DNA of 64,000 nt from Danio rerio (lineage: Eukaryota > Chordata > Actinopteri > Cypriniformes > Danionidae): assembly GCF_049306965.1 (NCBI RefSeq), contig NC_133197.1, positions 6,977,001 through 7,041,000 on the forward strand, given 5' to 3'. The notes under the pieces are model-generated. The model was not told the origin of the DNA and searched no databases. It worked only from the letters and a program-made list of their open reading frames with translations. The position numbers and the translations under genes were made by a program. Shown in pieces: positions 11,784 to 31,206 of this stretch; the stretch's first letter is position 1; each line of letters opens with the position of its first letter.

Positions 11784-13258
11784 CAAGGGTGCCCAAACTC
11801 TGTCCTGGAGTGCCGGTGTCCTGCATATTTTAGTTCAAACCCCAATTAAACACACCTGAACCAGCTAATCAAGCTCTTTCTAGGTACACTAAAACTTCCA
11901 GGCAAGTATGTTGAAGGAAGTTGGAGATAAAATATGCAGGACACTGGTCCTCCAGGACAGAGTTTGGAACATACCTGTCAATCTTTTTTGTGTTTTTCGT
12001 AATTCTCCCATATTTTACAGTTCTATCCCGCTATCATCCCGTAAAGGTATTTTCCTGTATTTCTCCCGTATTTTCAGTCTTTGTCTAAATAAACATAAAA
12101 GAGCCGATCCTCCCTATACGCAACCCATACAGCCGAACCACCAGGGGCCGAACCACCCCTTACTCTTAAATGAGTGTGTTCTGTGCTTTTGTTTTATTTA
12201 GGCATAAAAACAGCAGGATTCTCTTACCTTTTTATCACAGGTGCTGTCACCCCTCCTATGCAATCCTCAAAACGGTGCGTGATATAGCGTGCGTCATATA
12301 GCGGTGCGTGACTGTCAGCTGACGCGTTCTATAGTGATTGTGATGCCTGCTGCGCTGTCATTTGTCTGCTGTGCTGTCTGTGTGTCTGTTTTGCTTCCTC
12401 TACAAATGCACTGCAACGTTGTGGGGCATAATCAGGTGGATGGAGAACAGCGGAGTCTAAGTGTGCGCTCTTTTATCAGCATCCTGCTGTTTAAGAGACT
12501 CTTTTCCTGATGCTAAGGGTTGGACGGAGACCAACGGCGTGCGAGTTGGCAAGGCGATTTGCCTAATGTTTGGTCACACTGGGCTTAATATAAACTTTTG
12601 AAACGTGACTTTTGGCTTTCCCCTCTTTTTTCTTGTTTCACCTCAAGGACATAACAGTGATAAATAGATGGATTTTGTACACACGTTTTGAAGCACTGTA
12701 CAGACTTATACACATAACTAATTATAATACCATCTAAAGATGTCGATGTCTTGGTGGGTGTTTTTTTTTTTTTTTTCAAACACAAGTAATTTTGTTCTAA
12801 ATGAGCATAAAAAAAAGAAAGCAATGCTATTATTATATAGTTAGATGTGTGCATTTTTAAAGTGACACCTCCGTTTTTTAAATGTAATTAAACAAAAAAT
12901 CAAAATAAATGAGATTCATTCATTGCTTTTTAATCAGAATGTGTTAGTTATACAGTGAAGATTGAGATTTGATAACTTGATGCTATTTGTTTATAATAAC
13001 TAATTAAATTAATTTTAATAAGCTAAACTGCAAATTTGCTGTTAATGTATATTATTTATTTTTTCTTTTGTAAATAATAATAATAAAACATATTACTGAC
13101 TGTTCAATAGTTTATTTACAATGAAACAGCCTCAGAAGAACATATTTAGTAATTTGGGGATTTTTTTATGGGGAGGGGGGTATCCCTTATTATGGTGGGC
13201 ATATCCCTTATTTTCACATCCCAATGTTGACAGGTATGGTTTGGACACCCCTGGTCTA
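11784..13258. mobile_element. Palindromic foldback MITE interrupted by another element
   Basis: Left half GTGCCCAAACTCTGTCCTGG ... GGACACTGGTCCTCCAGGAC is a self-complementary foldback unit whose final bases (GGACACCCCTGG) resume only at about 13243. It is the same family as the intact copy at 51650-51845 and a split copy at 43668/45065. It resembles fish Angel-type elements; the name is unverified. Confidence 0.6.
11970..13238. mobile_element. hAT-like non-autonomous transposon nested in the foldback MITE
   Basis: Termini CATACCTGTCAA and TTGACAGGTATG are inverted copies. The flanks are GTTTGGAA and GTTTGGAC, an apparent 8-base target duplication with one difference, as expected for hAT. 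Inside are CCCGTATTTT-type subrepeats. Short related sequence occurs at 33888-33960. Confidence 0.6.
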
Positions 13259-13799
13259 AAGTAATAATGGGAGACATTATGCTTATAGCTTCAAAACAAT
13301 TGATTCTTAAAATGATTCACTGTTCTGAAACAATTGAACTACTGTACCACATGCTAGAAATACCTAGGGGTGGGATCCCTTTAAATACAACAAAAACATG
13401 CACTAGAATAGGTATATTCAAACATACTGAACTTTAAAATATAACCTCTAAATGCACTTAGCTTAGTCTAATAATTAAATAATTAAATATTAAGTGTCTG
13501 TATATTAGACTTTTTATAAGTTTTCAAATCATGTATATTTTTGATCCATGTTGGGCTTGGCTAGCCATGGCCAACAAATAAATTACCTACTACTAACTGT
13601 TATTCCTTTTACATGTGTCTCATTAAAAAGTCTAAAAACATGTCAAATCTGTCAGCCTGATGGACAAGTCTGAGTTAAGCGATCACAGGGAAAACGACCT
13701 TGCTGCCAAGAGTAAAGTTGGCAGAGGAAGGGATTAAGATATTTGTTCAAGGTTTGGGCTTGTCCCCTTGGTCCCCTTGGACAGATTGCACTATCATGT

Positions 13800-13975
13800 T
13801 TTTCTATTCTTCTTCATTCTTTCATATCACATTTTACCTGTTTTTATGTTTTGTTTTTATGCATTTTTATTATTTTATTTTACTTGTTTCTTTTATTCTT
13901 GTTTATGTAAAGCACTTTGAATTGCCATTGTGTATGAAATGTGCTATATAAATAAACTTACCTTGCCTTGCCTTG
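13800..13975 (+). repeat. LINE/SINE-like 3' tail
   Basis: GTAAAGCACTTTGAATTGCC, GTGCTATATAAATAAACTT and a terminal CCTTG repeat look like a non-LTR retroposon 3' end. A related fragment is at about 45010-45065. No coding part is present. Confidence 0.45.
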
Positions 13976-14575
13976 GTTCCTGTGAAAGGAACTATGAAAT
14001 GATTCAGCATACAAAGAAATTTTGCACAATTGCGTTCCCAACTTTAAAAAGAATCTTAAGGGACCATTCCTGCTCCAACATGACTGCACACCTGTACACA
14101 AAGCAAGCTACATAAAGATATGGATGAGGAGTTTGGTGTGGGGGAACTGAACTGGCCTGCACAAAGTCCTGTCATCAACCTGACTGAGCACCTTTATAGT
14201 TAGAGCACAGACCGATTCAGGCCTTCTTTCAAAATAAGTGGTTGACCTCAGAAATGCACTTTTGAAAATCTGGTCGAAAATTTCCGCTATCCATATTACA
14301 CCCTACGGATTAAGATGATGCCATTAACAATCATATGCATATAAAGCGAGATGTCCCATAAACATATAATGTGTGTAAAATCACAATAGTGTATCTCTTG
14401 CTTTTCTGCCGCTCTTTCAAAACGCTTCTCCATTTTTTTTTCTTGACGTCAAACGTTTACGGTAGCTGAGCAAGCAGAAGCCCCTCTAACCCATTACCTA
14501 AAAACAGCCCACCAGCACTGCTCATTCTCACACACAAGATGCTTGTTCACCAGCAGATCAAACCACTTTTTTTCA

Positions 14576-14608
14576 AACCACAGCAGGTTTCAGTTCGACT
14601 CAAAAGAT
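14576..14608 (+). promoter_or_regulatory. Upstream RUNX/IRF module of gene B
   Basis: AACCACA (14576-14582), GCAGG, then TTTCAGTTCGACTCA (14588-14602). It matches the block before gene A, with CGACTCA in place of an AP-1 site. It lies about 775 bases before the gene B start. Confidence 0.4.
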
Positions 14609-15219
14609 GTGTCACACTGCACACCACTGAGTTTTTCCACAACCTAAAACCAACAGCTGAATAAATTCACATTAAATATTATGCACATATAATATTATAC
14701 ATGAACTTTTGCTCCACTTCAAACTGAAATAGTTAGTCCAACATTCTACTTTTACATTATTAAATACTTTAATATTCTACATTTTAAAAGATAATGAAGG
14801 ACATTTTCCACCATTAAGAAATGTTGGTTTTACTAAGAGTCAGAACAACATTTTTCATATTAATTAATTTACATTGTACTTGTAAACATTATATCAACTA
14901 ATCCGTGTGCATACCTGGTTTTCATGATATTGTGGTTAGCAAATGTATCCTCATGTAGTAAAACCAGCAAATTTGAAAACATTTTGTTCCCAGTGAGGAA
15001 ACAGCTCTTAAATAATCTGGTATGAAGCATTTTGAAAATGTAAAAGTGCAGATTGTTTTCTGTGAGTGTTGGATTTAGGGGCAGGGTTGGGATACGAGAA
15101 TACGATTTACAGTTTCTCCACAGTGCAAACATCATGTCTATAGGAAGACCCCATAAAACATGAAAACCCTAACATTGTGTGTGTGTGTGCGTTTGTGTGT
15201 GTAAGCATGCATGTATGAG

Positions 15220-15228
15220 TATATAAAG
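15220..15228 (+). promoter_or_regulatory. TATA box of gene B
   Basis: TATATAAAG sits about 125 bases before the start codon. This would place the transcription start near 15250 and give a 5' UTR of roughly 100 bases. Confidence 0.5.
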
Positions 15229-15352
15229 GAGGGCTGAACTGTCTGAGGAGGATTCACACATCATTAACTGATCTGTTCTGCTTCTTCAAAACAGTTTTAG
15301 TGTTTTAAAATGAACAGTTTTATTATCAATATATATCAATGAACATCTGAAA

Positions 15353-22516
<7,164 letters not shown>

Positions 22517-22656
22517 CGTCACTATAAGAACATTTAGAACTCTTTTGAAATGTCGAAGTTTTTCCACTAGCGATGAGTTCTGTGAACACTGAATCAGGAG
22601 AGTATGTTGACTTCAGTCAATGGGGTATATGCACAGCTAGTGTTTTTCTAGCCAGC

Positions 22657-22662
22657 AATAAA
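22657..22662 (+). terminator. Poly(A) signal of gene B
   Basis: AATAAA about 140 bases past the gene B stop codon. Confidence 0.55.
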
Positions 22663-23155
22663 CTTCTGGTGAAAGCCTAATGTGACCATTTTCAATTTTA
22701 TAAGGTTTCTTTCACAGCATTGATGTTGTAATGTAATTACAATACATTCAGTTAAATAGACTTAAGCATACATTTAGTTGTTCAAGCATAAAATGAAATG
22801 TAAGACCTTGTACATGCTAGCGCCATCAGGATCAGCAGGCCAACGCAAAAACTTCATTAAAAATACTGGAGTAAAACATCTATATTTCAAAGACATGGCG
22901 GGGGGAAATGGAATTTAATGCAGTGCTTCTTGTCCGCTTTGAGACCCACTTTGTCATATATCAGTAAATATCACAGATTTTTTTAAGGAATCAGACCTTA
23001 AATGTGGCAGTTTTATAATAGAAAAACAGTTCATCAGAAGCGCTAATGCTAGCTGAAATTAAAAGTTTGTGTGCGTATACCCCATTAAAATTAAGTTATT
23101 GTACATTTACACTAGAAAATGTTTTAAAATGACTTGCATGTGAATATATGCACAT

Positions 23156-23330
23156 GTAACGGAGGCAAGCTAGTAAGTGCTTTGCAAGTAAACCTCACTC
23201 CTCTGACCTCAAAAGGTGCTGTAGCGACAGACGCTAAAGGCCATAGTCTTTAGCCTCCTTGTTAGAGCAACCGACTCCCATGTAGAAGCTCGGAGCGGGT
23301 TGGGTGATGTAGGATCGGCGGGGTTACACA
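23156..23330 (+). repeat. tRNA-like cassette, probably SINE-derived
   Basis: TTAGCCTCCTTGTTAGAGCA followed by CCGACTCCCATG resembles the D-arm and anticodon side of a tRNA, but no good box B or acceptor stem was found. The block is bounded by TGTAACGGAG and GGGGTTACA. Not a functional tRNA. Confidence 0.3.
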
Positions 23331-24204
23331 CATAAATATATTCTGATAAAAAATTAAAAAAAATAAAAAATAAAAAACTTTAAAAGAGAAGGTTTTCCCG
23401 CCCAGGGTCAAATTTACACAATGTACATACACAGATATCAGATTAATTTTTAGAAATTAGTAATGAGACATTTTCTAAAATTGAATAAAAGTGCCTTACT
23501 GACCTGTTTATCAGAGCACTTAATAGATCTAACATAACAAGCCCTGAAAATGGAATGAGAACATATCTTAGAGCTATTTTAATTGTAATATTAACAAATT
23601 GCTGTTGATGCACTTGTTTTAAAACATTTGTTCTAGGTTTGTAAAAGCGATTTCTTGTTGTTGTTGAGTGTTTAGGGTCATTTACATGGTTTTGACCAGC
23701 TTGTCGTCATTTTTTTCTACTTTAAGCTCTTATAAGTTAGACAAGCAAGTTACCTTGAGGGCTGTTTAAAGAAAAAAAATATTGATTGAAAACTTACTAA
23801 TTAAATGAAAGATCTGCAAAAAAATCTTAAAAAAGTTTCAGTAATGATGATGATAATGATGATGATGGTTTAAATCATGGGGCAGTTAAATTTTAATGAT
23901 GAGTAAAAGACTAATATGTGGGTCAAATTTACAATTATTAAATCACCCGAAAGACCAAATACAAATATTGTCACATTGTTTCACTAACATATCCATGTCA
24001 TGAACCATATAATTAGTTAGCTAAAGTTTATCAATCCAATAAATCATGGGCATACAGGCCAACTTAATGGAGAAAAGACTGAAAGGTGTTAAAATAAAGA
24101 GAAGCTTCCTGTTCATTTATGGGTTCTAATACATAAGTGTTGTGTTCCTTCGGTTTCTTTCAACGTTAACGCCACCTTCTCGGGTATCCTTGTATTTCTA
24201 GCCA

Positions 24205-24220
24205 GATTGCGCCATCTGGT
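24205..24220 (-). promoter_or_regulatory. CTCF-type site
   Basis: GCGCCATCTGGTGG matches the reverse complement of the CTCF core consensus (CCASYAGRKGGCRS) at every position. It lies between gene B and the orphan exon. Occupancy is inference. Confidence 0.4.
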
Positions 24221-27147
24221 GGGTTAACAAAGTCACAGCAGTAGACTAGGAAAAAAGTAAAGCGACTTTTATGCGATTTTCATATTAATAACATCCGTCT
24301 AATTCATAAAATATATTTAATTAGCTTTTGTCTGAAATTATAAGCCACTTTTTAGATACAAAAAACAGGTTTACAGATAAAGACTTATGAGGCCTTTGAA
24401 TGATTTATCCTGATTGGCTGATCTCTAATGTTATTTTCTGGAGAGAAAAAAGCACAGCCAAAGTAGTACCGGCACGTTGAGTGCATTACCTTCTATATCA
24501 CCACGCTGAATGATTTCAAACACAACACAAGGCTTTGGATGAGATGTGTGAAACTAGTGTCACACACAGGAGCAGTTTTAGGACAAAAATCTGACAGATG
24601 TCTAAAATACAGCATCAGAGCTAGTGTGGTAACCACAGTGTAACTGTATTTAATATCAGCACCAGTCTGGTGAAGTCCACAACCGACGTAAAGGCTATTT
24701 ATTATACCTTTATACATTTTAGAATTCGACTGCAGGCCATTAATTATTCCTTATTAATGAAGGGTTGGGCAAGGTTCAGTGTCTCAACTTTTGCATCCTT
24801 GATTATTGCTTTTATTTCTCTACAGTTAACCATCATGTTTTTTTTTACACAGATTAGTATACATTTTATTTTTTCTGCAATATTACTTCATAGCAGCAGA
24901 ACAAAAGTAGTCCCTTCACTCAAACCAAACCAATGACTGTAAAAAATATGGACGACGCGACAGCCCCTTTTGCCATTGAACGCCTTGAGGGCAAAACGCC
25001 TGCTTGACGGGCACAAACTGTCGCAAAAGACTGCTGAAATTGGAGCCAGACATGCGCAGAAGGACTGTCTGATGGAGCCAGAGGAGGAGCCGCGATAATG
25101 AGCGGAGTCGAGCTTCCAATCAAACGCTTTATGTAAAATCAACCACGCCCCCCGAACTTCTCACTCGACTGCCGGTGTCTGCACTATAACAAACGCTCAC
25201 TGATGTAAATAGAAGCACTTACATTAAAAAAACACAATAATATACGGTTTAAAAACGGTGTGATGTAAGCTGTTAAACTTTAATAAAAGCAATACATGGT
25301 GGACTGCAGAAATAAACGATCTTTTATACACTCTAGCCTGAATATGAGCACAAATAATATATTCTCTTATTGTTATATTTGTTGTTGGTATTTGTTATCT
25401 TCATAGGGGTAGAAATAACACTTGTAAAATATGAACAATAACATATAAACAACACATACATTTTTAGAAAGGTTTTTATTTTTAATTAGCCATCAACAGA
25501 ACCCAAAATATAGCCTACACACCATAACGATTTACCATGCGGGAACAATCGTGCGTTTAGAAGATAAATACAGCAAGATTACTAAATATCAACAGGATAT
25601 TTACACATCCCAACCCTGCAATTTGTCAATTTGTGCAAAAAAACTTTGCACTATTAATACAACTTCTATCTGCTGTAACATCACTAGTATATTGTTTATT
25701 CATTTTCGCTTGAATTGTTTATTTATTTAATTTTTTTGCCTCCGTTTTCATTTGGTTTATTCGATGCCTTCATTATATCTGGCAACGAGGAATTTACATT
25801 CTTTTTAATGTTAGCTGGAGTGTTCAAATAAAACGCCAACAGTAAATGATGTAAATAAATAATATCTAACATTTACAGCTCTATTAGGTTATATAAGATT
25901 CGATTTCAAGAACCTTAAAATGATTTATAACAGCAAATTCAGTAGATCACTTAATAACATGCCAAAACTTAAAATGCAGAGACGTGCAAGTTCAAATAAC
26001 CTTACAGGAGATCAACGTGAAGATTATTATTTAAACACAAAGAGAATTACTGCTAACGATCTCCTGTATACCCCGTACTTAAATGGGTTTATTTTATTGT
26101 GCAGTTTTATTGTCATTTTCGTATTTATTATTATTATTATTTAATACTTGTGCAACCGATACAGGTTTATTGTTATTTATTTTGTCCTTTATTTAAATAA
26201 TTGCTATGCTATTTGCATCTTTATTCAAAGGTTAAACTCAGTGATACACTTTGCGTTCACATAGTAGCATGCGTTTGTTGTTATATCAACAAAAATGGGT
26301 GTAATAACGTTAACAAATGTGAGGGTTTTATATAATGAAGATTCAATCGCGCCAGCTCCGGGCATCAGCGCATAACCTAGTCGCGGCGTCGCGGGCTGAT
26401 TCCGGCTCGCATGCGGCAGCGCCTTCTCGCTCGGCCGCCGCATCTGGCTCAATTGACTCAGGCTGGACTCGGGCAGTGAGTCCAGGCATCCGGAGTAGGT
26501 CCAGCAGAGGTAGTCAGTCTGAGGGGTAAGTCTCCGGCAGGCAAGAACTGGCCCCTGTGTATTTTGCTATCTGGGTGGTTAGGCGTGTATTAGCAAACTA
26601 ATAAAGCCCGAAAAAAGCTCTGACCTTAGCGAATAAACAGTGTTCCACCAGATCATGTATGTCAGAAACTGTAGTTTACTGCTGAACTCATTTTGTCATA
26701 GTAAAATATCACAGAAATCGAGTAATAACACTTCAGTCCTCTGCCGAAGCTCAGACGCCGCGCTTTGAGAAACTGTCAATCACAGCTGTCAATCACGATG
26801 ACACGCCCAGCATTAAATTACTGCTAAAAACAAACTGTTTACAAAAATGAGGATCTGCACCTATTTCAGCACAATAACCAGAGCCTTAATCGACCAGAAC
26901 TATCTTTCGGGACATTTTATTGCAAGTGTAATTAATTTTTTTATTTGGGCTCAAGTCTCCTTCATTAACACGGAGGAGGCGGGCTTTATGACTTGTACTG
27001 CAGCCAGCCCCCAGGGGGCGATCTAAAGGCCGAGACCTTCACTCAAACGCAGGCTTGCGGCACACTTGAACCAAACACACAAATGTCTAATGTAACCTAC
27101 AAACTGCTTGTCCACCAGCAGCTCAAACCACATCTCTGATGACCATG

Positions 27148-27174
27148 AACCACAGCAGGTTTCAGTTTGACTCA
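27148..27174 (+). promoter_or_regulatory. RUNX + IRF/AP-1 composite before the orphan exon
   Basis: AACCACA (27148-27154), then TTTCAGTTTGACTCA (27160-27174). The latter fits TTTC-N4-TGACTCA, the AP-1/IRF composite (AICE) spacing. It is the best-preserved of the four related blocks. Confidence 0.45.
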
Positions 27175-27563
27175 AAAGCTAAGTGTCAATAGAACAGCAG
27201 AGATTGTACTTGGTTTTAACATTGTACTTTGGTTTTCTAAATACAAAAATTAAAAAGATATATTACACAACCGTACTAAAAATCAAATATATTTAATCAA
27301 ATATAGTCAATTCACAGAATATTGTTATTTTTCCACATTTTCACATAGTACACCAGATTATAAAAGTAAAGTATATAACCCGCTCATTAAAAAAGGCACA
27401 AGGACCAGACAAATATTTACTTCAAATAATACGATCACATAACACAAACTAATGAAACATGTAGGAGGAGGGTCAAGCTGTGAGAGGAAGATATACACGA
27501 GCAGTGTTTTTTCAGAGCACAATCTTATTTGTTTAAAAACCGAACTGTTAAGGAGTGTTTTGC

Positions 27564-27597
27564 ATGTTTCTTTTCTTCTGTTTGTGCTGGAGGACTG
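27564..27597 (+). pseudogene. Orphan signal-peptide exon of a lost gene A/B/C paralog
   Basis: ATG starts MFLFFCLCWRTG, close to the gene B signal peptide (MFNAF then LLFCLC). It ends in phase 1 at G|GTTAGA, a weaker donor than the GTAAGT of genes A, B and C. Upstream, the RUNX/IRF block at 27148 and AGGAGGAGGGTCAAGCTGTGAG resemble the gene B promoter region. No V, C2 or transmembrane exon follows before gene C starts at 32101. Interpreted as a deleted paralog whose promoter and exon 1 remain. Chance resemblance of so short an exon is possible. Confidence 0.4.
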
Positions 27598-28226
27598 GTT
27601 AGAGCATTTTAACATACTCATTGTTTCCATTTTTTAGTAATAAATCTACAGCAATAGTGCTCAGATATGGGTTTATACATTTAAATAGAAAGTTACAGGT
27701 TTTGAAAGATGATAAATAACTACTACTACTAATATTATTACTATCATCATCATCATCAACTATTGAAAGTATCTGTCAAGACACATATGAAATGTACATC
27801 GTATCTGCATAATTGGAGATGCTCTGTAGTGGATCGGCATTAAAAAGTGACAATTGCCTTAAGCTGTATACTTAACTTTAACAGTAACAGTAATTTAACA
27901 ACAACTACAGCAGTATTTTACACTACTCTGCCTGCGTGAATTGCTGTAATGTTCCACAACTTGAAATATTGGCTTTTTAATTCTCTTCTTCAATCAAAAG
28001 CAGCTTTGGCACATTCTACATAGTAAAAAGCATCATAAATAAAGATCAATTGAGTTATAGATGGCGGGGAAAAGACTGCAAGATGGTTTTATATAGTGAT
28101 GTAAACATCTTATACATCATAACTAAACTTGATTATCACAACAGATAAAAAAAAAAAAAACTCTAAAGAAAGTCAATTTCTAAGTTATGTAAGTGACTTT
28201 CATTATGTTTTGTGTCTCGGCTGTAA

Positions 28227-28591
28227 GCATGGGCCGGTATAAGTTTTGGATGATATGATAACCTTGAATAAAAATACCACGGTTTCACGGTATTGTGATT
28301 ACTACTTTAAAATAAGTTCATTTTTAATGTCTGAGAAAAAAAAAAAAAAAAAAAAGCAACAACTATATTTTAGGAAACATTTATAATATTTTGGAATAGA
28401 AAACATTTCAGGCTTAACAATTATAAGAAATAAATAGTCTGCTGTCTTCATTGATTTCAAAAACACAGAGTTATTTACACATAAAAACCAAACTTATATA
28501 CCTTAGGAACAACAGAAAATGTTTGTGGTTTTAAAACGTTTAAAAACCTTTTCCAAACCGCGGTAAACCTTGAAACCGGTCATCCCATGCC
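28227..28591. mobile_element. MITE with GCATGGGCCGGTAT ends
   Basis: Left GCATGGGCCGGTAT and right ACCGGTCATCCCATGC are imperfect inverted ends. The interior contains CACGGTTTCACGGTATTG and an A tract, with no coding sequence. Confidence 0.55.
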
Positions 28592-29292
28592 TACTCGACT
28601 GTTGTTGTAATTGCTCTTCAGTTCAGAAGCAAATTAAATACATATTTTAAAAAGATGCTTCAAAATCAATATAGTCAACATAATCAAAACTTAACATTTG
28701 ATGTTGCTAAAGGAATATTCAGAAGCAAAGGGGACAAAACCTCCTTTTATGTCCTTTAATAGTTAAGTAGTATAGCCTACTACGCATTTTCTCCACTGAT
28801 CTTCAGTAAATATTATCTGAATAATGGCGCCATCATGTGGAAACACTTTCTATTTATCTGATAAAACTGTCATTTCGTGTGCAGCTAAAAGTTAGTGAGA
28901 GCATCTCACTTGTGTTTGTTTAATATTGTATCAAAGCCCACTCAAACTACAGGCCTATTTTAACGTTATTTAGAGGAATTAATAAGGAGTTAGTAATTAC
29001 ACTCACCTTTGACAGACAGTAGCCCACCATCGAGTTCTGGTGCTGTTCTGAGCCCACACTTTATGGTTCTGCTGTTGAGTTATGAATCCGGAATCAGTGG
29101 TTTTGATGTCTATGATGGATTTAGTCTGTTTATTTAGCTATAGGTTACTCTAAACAGGCTGTTCTGTCGAATATACGAAAAAACGCCAAACCTGTTTTCA
29201 TAAAATTACTGCTGAACAGCTGCTCGCAATCAAGGAAGGCTCAAAGCAGACCGAGCATGCGCGGATTAAGGCAAACAATAAATAAAATCTGA

Positions 29293-29460
29293 CACCTGGG
29301 GCCTGTTTCAGTAAGGAGGTTCAAACAACACGGAGTTTAAACTTGAACTCTGAGTTGATTTACCGAGAGATTAAAAACTCAGAGTTTTCGGTTTCAGGAT
29401 AGCTGATCTGAGTTGGATCAATCAACTTTGAATAGCTGACGCGTACTAAACAGTTCCTGT
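29293..29460. mobile_element. Harbinger-like terminal fragment
   Basis: GGGGCCTGTTTCAGTAAGG followed by AACTCTGAGTTGATTTACC and AAAACTCAGAGTTTTC resembles one terminus of a fish PIF/Harbinger element. The other end was not located. Confidence 0.4.
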
Positions 29461-29968
29461 AAATACTATAAAACTATTTTATGTTTCTTCAAATAGTTGT
29501 ATTACAATCCAGCTCTTTCAAACGAGTAATTCATCTTCATAGTATCATCATGGCAAAACTTTACTCCATCCAGTAGGGGAGAAATATGCACTCAAAGCTG
29601 GTTTGCCATCCGTCATAAAACATCAATGAAGAAAACGAAAAGACAAGAAATGAAAGAGAAAATAACTGTTAAATTGTGCCTCTAAAGATGAAATACAGTG
29701 TGCACATGCATTGCACTCATCTGTATCAATTTTATAAAGTTATTTTGTCATCAACATCGGTATTTGAAAGCCAAATGTTATCATACTTGTCTATTTAATA
29801 AAATTTGTCAAAAGTGTGCCCTTTTAAGGATGTTATGGAATATGTTTGAGCGTCTCCGTTCATTTATCTGCATAATTTATTCCATAGTACATTAATAAAA
29901 GACTGACTGTGACATTATGCATCTAAATGTTTACATTATTAAGCTACAGACCGGTCGCGTTGTGATTT

Positions 29969-29970
<2 letters not shown>

Positions 29971-30052
<82 letters not shown>
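29971..30052. repeat. (TA)n microsatellite
   Basis: Pure TA run followed by a T tract. Confidence 0.9.
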
Positions 30053-30061
<9 letters not shown>

Positions 30062-30653
30062 TTTTATGTATTATGTATTATTACTAATTATTTAGCTATA
30101 CAATTAGCATATTTTGTGCATAATATAATTTGATAATTTTAGTTAATAGTTGCATTAAAAAAACACATGCTTTATTTTTTTTTCACTAGATTGTGACCCT
30201 TGGGGTGAGACTGCAATAGTGTCAGATGCAGCAGATTGATTTTATGGCACCAAGTTAAACTTTTTGTTAAACTCACGTACATTAAAAATAAATACACGCT
30301 ACAACTGAAGATGGAGGATGATCTCTTGAGAAATAGTATCTGGATGCAGCCCTTTTGAAGCAAGCTGAGATTGCACCACAATGTCAGACACAATGCAGGC
30401 AAATGGAGTGACGTTACTGTTAGGGGGAGGGTTAAGTGAGCCCTTCAAAAAGCATCCCGATCCCTCTCCTCTTGAGTGGTGTTTTCCAAAATTAAATAAA
30501 AAAAATAAAATAAAGACTTGGACCTATTGGTGTTTGTGCGCCGTTTCATGCAAGGTTTGTATATATATATTTATAACCACCTCAGAGCATATACGGGGTT
30601 ACGAGTCACTGGCATTGGTATTTTGGGGGTCAAAGGCTGAAAAGTTTCAGAAC

Positions 30654-31162
30654 CAGGCCCGGATTGGCTAATCGGGAGGACAGGGAGAATTCCCGTTGGG
30701 CCGGTCCGTTTTTTGGCCGTGAGGGCCGGTGTCCCTAGCTCCAGAATCTGTTGCTCTCAGCAGTCACACTTTTTAAATATAATTTATTTATGTACTTGAC
30801 CACAGCCTTCTCATTTATGCAGGTTAATGATGATATAACTAGATAAGTCACCATTCAACGTACAGTTGTTGTGGTACAGTGGTTAGCACGTTAGGTTAAG
30901 GTGCGGCCAACCAGGGTTTGGTCCTCGTCTATGAAGATTTTTTTTTTTTTCATTTTTATTGTTAAGACATATAATACTGTAAGGGTTGTTGAACATTTGA
31001 AGTTCTAAAACAGCTGTTTTCTCAAAAAAAAAAAAGACGTGATAGTGTAATTAGAAACTGAATTGGAAATGACCTTATTTTAAGATAGTCAGTGGTGAAC
31101 TGAGGTGGGCCGGTCTAAGGCTTGAAACTCCAGGGCTGAAAAAGAGTCCCACTCCGGCCCTG
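30654..31162. mobile_element. hAT-like MITE with CAGGCCCGGA ends
   Basis: CAGGCCCGGATTGG at the left and CACTCCGGCCCTG at the right are inverted ends. The flanks TTCAGAAC and TTCAGAAT look like an 8-base duplication. Inside, 30865-30935 (GGTACAGTGGTTAGCACG ... GGGTTTGGTCCTC) resembles tRNA boxes A and B, possibly an old SINE head. Confidence 0.5.
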
Positions 31163-31206
31163 TTCAGAATCATTGGTTTATATAATAGTATCTGACTGCA
31201 GACTGA

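Larger units (their letters stand above)
10739..14570. other. Repeat-rich intergenic region between genes A and B
   Basis: No host exon was found. Listed separately: the inverted-repeat element at 11294, a foldback element with an insertion at 11784-13258, and a LINE/SINE-like 3' tail at about 13800-13975. The rest is AT-rich and unassigned. Confidence 0.5.
22663..27147. other. Intergenic region downstream of gene B
   Basis: No exon with domain support. A tRNA-like cassette lies at 23156-23330, a CTCF-type site at 24205-24220, a GC-rich islet at 26341-26540 and a repeat fragment at 26930-27050 (CCAGGGGGCGATC type). At 24930-25200 there is sequence starting TGACTGTAAAAAATATGGAC that looks like a dispersed fish repeat. 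Overlapping small frames at 24888-25142 follow that repeat and are not judged coding. Confidence 0.45.

Noticed and set aside
23156-23330. Possible tRNA gene
   Set aside because: Only the 5' half is tRNA-like; no usable box B or stem.
24888-25142. Three overlapping minus-strand frames of 67-84 codons
   Set aside because: They fall in sequence that looks like a dispersed repeat and show no domain, signal or splice logic. Overlapping frames in GC-richer DNA are expected by chance.
30865-30940. Possible tRNA gene
   Set aside because: Box A and B resemblance only. No acceptor stem pairing was found, and it lies inside a MITE.
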